Shown here: one piece after another, positions 61,558 through 64,000 of the stretch
How positions within the stretch are numbered: position 1 is the stretch's first letter
Layout: each line of letters starts with the position of its first letter
Source: Dehalococcoidia bacterium
Lineage (GTDB): Bacteria > Chloroflexota > Dehalococcoidia > DSTF01 > JALHUB01
DNA length: 64,000 nt
Assembly (NCBI GenBank): GCA_030018455.1
Contig: JASEFU010000002.1
Span: 62,001 to 126,000 of the forward strand
Direction of reading: 5' to 3'
Made by a program: the position numbers and the translations under genes
Notes under the pieces: generated by a model
The model's input: the letters and a program-made list of their open reading frames with translations, nothing else
Told to the model about the DNA's origin: nothing
The model's database searches: none

Positions 61558-62039
61558 GGCTGTTTCCCTTTTAAAGGCGTCCCGCAGCCGGCGCAAAAGC
61601 GGTCGTCGGGCTGCGCGGGCGCGCCACACTCCGGGCAGCCTCCGCCCAGGCGGGCGCCGCAGCTCCAGCAAAAGCGGTCGGAGGCGCCCTGCGGCTTTCC
61701 GCAGGAAGGGCAAACGCGTTCGGCCGCTGCCGCGGCGACGGTCGCGCGCTCCGCCTCTTCAGCCTTCGTGGCGTCGTCGAGCTGCTGGAGTACGCTCGCC
61801 GCCTCCCGGCGATAGCGTTCGCGGAGACCCTGGTAATCGGAGTCAGAAAGATTTCCCAGCTCGTGCTCGAAATCGAGGTCCTTTATGGCTTGATAGGCGG
61901 AGTCGCGCCTGCGCAACAGGGCGTCGAGCCGGGGCGACCCTTCCCCTTGCGCCGCGAGAGCGCGCGAAGAGCCGACGAGGGGCCAGCCCACAACGGTGAA
62001 CGCCACCAGCATCAAAACAATGATTGCGAGGTAAATCAT
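61554..62039 (-). CDS. CcmI-like protein fused to a double zinc ribbon
   Basis: A 161-residue protein with an N-terminal membrane span (LAIIVLMLVAFTVVGWPL), a CcmI-type helical part (AIKDLDFEHELGNLSDSDY) and a C-terminal double zinc ribbon: CPSCGKPQG with FCWSCGARL, then CPECGAPA with FCAGCGTPL. CcmI usually holds apocytochrome for the ligation step with a periplasmic TPR domain; here the TPR is replaced by zinc ribbons. Its ATG overlaps ccmH, its stop ccmA. Whether the ribbons face the cytoplasm needs topology data. Confidence 0.85.
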   Translation of the reverse strand: MIYLAIIVLMLVAFTVVGWPLVGSSRALAAQGEGSPRLDALLRRRDSAYQAIKDLDFEHELGNLSDSDYQGLRERYRREAASVLQQLDDATKAEEAERATVAAAAAERVCPSCGKPQGASDRFCWSCGARLGGGCPECGAPAQPDDRFCAGCGTPLKGKQP

Positions 62040-62539
62040 CGGCCGTCACCCCAGTCCAGCCGGCCCACGTCCTGGTCGACCCGTTCTTCGTAAGCCTTCA
62101 GCTCATCGGGCGGCGGCGCGGGCGCGGCCGCTTCCCGCCGGACGCCACCGCGTCGGGTCCAGAACCAGGCGAGGCCGGAGATGAACACGGCCCCCGCCGA
62201 AAGCGCGAGGAACGGCGCGACCCATGCCGCCAGGCTGAAGCCGCTCTTTTGCGGCACGGCGAGCACCGCTTCGCCGTAGCTCGCCACGAAGTAATCGAAG
62301 ATCTCCTGCTTGCTCTTGCCCTCGTCGATAAGACGCTGGATCTCCGCGACCATGGCGTCGGAGGTGGTGCACGGCATCGACTCCTGGCAGGCGGCCACTG
62401 TCATGCCGCAGCCGCACAGGCACATCAGCTCGCCCGCTACCTGGCGGAGCGTCGGCGGCTCTTCGGCGACAGCGCTCTCGAACGGCGTCGCGAGGGTGAG
62501 CGCCAGGAAAGCGGCCACGAGGAGGAGCCATCTACGCAC
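62036..62539 (-). CDS. ccmH: CcmH-like haem ligation thiol protein
   Basis: A 167-residue protein with signal helix, an active-site motif LMCLCGCGMTVAAC (in place of LRCxxCQ) and a C-terminal membrane span (VAPFLALSAGAVFISGLAWFW). CcmH keeps apocytochrome Cys reduced for CcmF. The GTG at 62539 overlaps the end of ccmF by 8 bases. The motif and extra Cys are as in the short-form CcmH of non-proteobacterial groups. Confidence 0.92.
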   Translation of the reverse strand: MRRWLLLVAAFLALTLATPFESAVAEEPPTLRQVAGELMCLCGCGMTVAACQESMPCTTSDAMVAEIQRLIDEGKSKQEIFDYFVASYGEAVLAVPQKSGFSLAAWVAPFLALSAGAVFISGLAWFWTRRGGVRREAAAPAPPPDELKAYEERVDQDVGRLDWGDGR

Positions 62540-64000
62540 GGCCCGCCTCCAGCTCTCCGACCGGCGCCCGCGCAGGCAGCGTTGCGCGGCGGGACCCGCG
62601 GCTGTCGGGCCAGAGGGCGACGAGCGTGCCCGCGACGATCACAGCGCCGCCGATCCATATCCACATCACGAGCGGCTTCACCTCCACCTTCAGGATCGCT
62701 TCCCCCGCCTCCGTCCAGCCGATGAGGGTGACGTACAGGTCTTCCCGCAGCGAGCTGCGCAGCCCGATGTCGGTCACCGGCTGCTCGTCCTGCCCCTCGA
62801 AGCGCTTGCTCGTCTCGATGGTGCCGGCGTCGCTTCCCCCGCGTGACACGTCGAGCATCGCCGTCACCTTCACGGAGTTCGCGCCCGCCGTCTCCTTCAG
62901 CTCCCGGAACGTGACCTCGTAGTCGCCGGCCTCGATGCTTTCGCCGGGAGCGACCGTCCGCTCCGCGCCGGTGGAGAACATCTGCGAGGCTGCGATGCCC
63001 ATCGCCAGCAGGACGACGCCCAGGTGGACGATGTGTCCGCCGTAGCGCCGTCGGTTCTGCCGGACCAGACGGGGAAGAGCGGTGACGATGCTGTCGCCGT
63101 GGCCCCGCAGGCGGGCGCGGACGCCGCGCCAGAACTCGAGCGCGATCGCGCCCACGACGAAGGCCAGCGCCGAGAAAGCGATGAGGGCGTATGGGGAGCG
63201 CATCCCCAGCACGTACAGGATGAGCGCCACCGGCAGCGCCGCCGCCACGGGGAAGACGAAGTTGCGCGCCAGGTTCTCCAGCGACGCCTTGCGCCAGCCG
63301 ATGAGGGGGCACACGCCCATCAGGACGATGAGCGCGAGAAAGATCGGCGCCGTCGTCTGCTCATAGAAGGGCGCGCCGACCCCCACCTTCACGCCCCTGA
63401 TTGCCTCCGACAGCACAGGGAACATGGTCCCCCAGAACACGGCGAAGGCGGCCGCCAGCAGCACCAGGTTGTTGGCAAGGAAGCTCGCCTCACGCGAAAC
63501 CAGGGAGTCGAGACGGTGCTCGCTGCGCAGGCGGGGAAGACGCGTCCAGAGCAGCGCCAAAGACCCCACCAGCACGAGGCCGGTAAGCGCCAGCAGGAGC
63601 GGCCCAACGGCGCCCGTCGCGAAGGCGTGAACGGAGCTGAGCATCCCGCTTCGCGTGAGCAGCACCCCGAACAGGCACAGCACATACGTAACGATGATGA
63701 GCAGCATGTTCCAGACCTTAAGCATGCCGCGCCGCTCCTGGAGCATGAGCGAATGGAAGAAGGCAGTCGCCGCAAGCCAGGGCATGAACGCCGCGTTCTC
63801 CACCGGGTCCCATCCCCAGTAGCCGCCCCAGCCGAGGACGGTGTACGCCCAGAGCATCCCGAACAGGTTGCCGAGACTGAGGAAGACCCAGGCGACAATC
63901 GTCCAGTTGCGCGCGGAGCGGAGCCACCAGTCGTCGAGACGCCCGCTGATGAGGGCGCTCATGGCGAAAGCGAAGGGGACGGTAAAGGTCACGAAGCCCA
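62532..64000 (-). CDS. ccmF: Cytochrome c haem lyase CcmF (N-terminus cut by window)
   Basis: The frame runs off the right edge; the GTG at 63992 is internal because the preceding residues (GF) continue the family sequence. About 488 residues are present. The haem-binding WWD-type motif WGGYWGWDPVENAAFMPWL and ten or so helices are seen, with a soluble C-terminal part. CcmF ligates haem to CxxCH cysteines with CcmH and CcmI. The stop overlaps ccmH. CcmE is not in the window and may lie beyond the right edge. Confidence 0.94.
   Translation of the reverse strand, partial: GFVTFTVPFAFAMSALISGRLDDWWLRSARNWTIVAWVFLSLGNLFGMLWAYTVLGWGGYWGWDPVENAAFMPWLAATAFFHSLMLQERRGMLKVWNMLLIIVTYVLCLFGVLLTRSGMLSSVHAFATGAVGPLLLALTGLVLVGSLALLWTRLPRLRSEHRLDSLVSREASFLANNLVLLAAAFAVFWGTMFPVLSEAIRGVKVGVGAPFYEQTTAPIFLALIVLMGVCPLIGWRKASLENLARNFVFPVAAALPVALILYVLGMRSPYALIAFSALAFVVGAIALEFWRGVRARLRGHGDSIVTALPRLVRQNRRRYGGHIVHLGVVLLAMGIAASQMFSTGAERTVAPGESIEAGDYEVTFRELKETAGANSVKVTAMLDVSRGGSDAGTIETSKRFEGQDEQPVTDIGLRSSLREDLYVTLIGWTEAGEAILKVEVKPLVMWIWIGGAVIVAGTLVALWPDSRGSRRATLPARAPVGELEAGRA

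Noticed and set aside
1-64000. tRNA, rRNA, IS elements or att sites
   Set aside because: None was found on reading both strands; no transposase or integrase gene is present.

Overview
The window is a high-G+C bacterial chromosome segment with dense, mostly operonic genes, frequent GTG starts and many ATGA/GTGA start-stop overlaps. No tRNA, rRNA, CRISPR array or insertion sequence was seen. The gene content points to an anaerobic or respiratory-flexible bacterium with fatty-acid/acyl-CoA and C1/H2-type electron metabolism. My best guess is Chloroflexota, Dehalococcoidia-like, from the short-form CcmH motif, the siroheme-to-heme (Ahb) genes, the bacterial Hdr-Mvh operon and the FAD/Fe-S fusion. 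This assignment rests on gene content only.

Region 1 (1-13.6 kb): the end of a LysM-NlpC/P60 peptidoglycan hydrolase; a minus-strand flavin/Fe-S redox block (OYE-type enoate/dienoyl reductase, a CCG Fe-S protein, a 1026-residue FAD + Fe-S fusion with a Met-rich tail); a divergent, apparently leaderless etfA-etfB-methyltransferase operon; then a DUF362 protein and an FGGY kinase. Region 2 (13.6-21.5 kb): an AHSA1 protein, a 444-bp regulatory gap with a near-consensus promoter and a CRP/FNR-type palindrome, and a complete hdrC-hdrB-hdrA-mvhD-mvhG-mvhA-protease operon for a [NiFe]-hydrogenase/heterodisulfide-reductase-like electron-bifurcating complex.

Region 3 (21.5-28.7 kb): two Cys-type sulfatases around an anaerobic sulfatase maturase, a glycyl-radical activase, and a scar of gene remnants (PDZ piece, DUF1634 piece). 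Region 4 (28.7-42 kb): MFS exporter, MgtA-like P-type ATPase, histidine phosphatase, saccharopine-dehydrogenase-like protein, acyl-CoA dehydrogenase, a multiply broken thrombospondin-type-3 surface protein, a glycyl radical enzyme coupled to a split-barrel flavoprotein, and a predicted Tat-exported lipoprotein of the isocitrate lyase/PEP mutase superfamily. Region 5 (42-45.2 kb): a NarX/NarL-type two-component pair and a Cys-rich protein.

Region 6 (45.2-64 kb) is a haem and cytochrome c supercluster on the minus strand. It holds a fused siroheme decarboxylase (AhbA-AhbB), AhbC, AhbD, an NHL propeller, three multihaem cytochromes (7, 6 and 6 CxxCH), a universal stress protein, an OmpR-type regulator and sensor kinase translationally coupled to hemA, then ccdA, a ResA/CcmG thioredoxin, and ccmD, C, B, A, a CcmI-zinc ribbon, ccmH and ccmF (cut by the right edge). 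Together these supply precursor (HemA), finish haem through siroheme (Ahb), export and ligate it (Ccm), and build the cytochromes. Two cytochrome genes and the stress-protein gene share a strikingly conserved promoter plus operator, so this looks like one regulon. That shared regulatory module is the most novel signal in the window.
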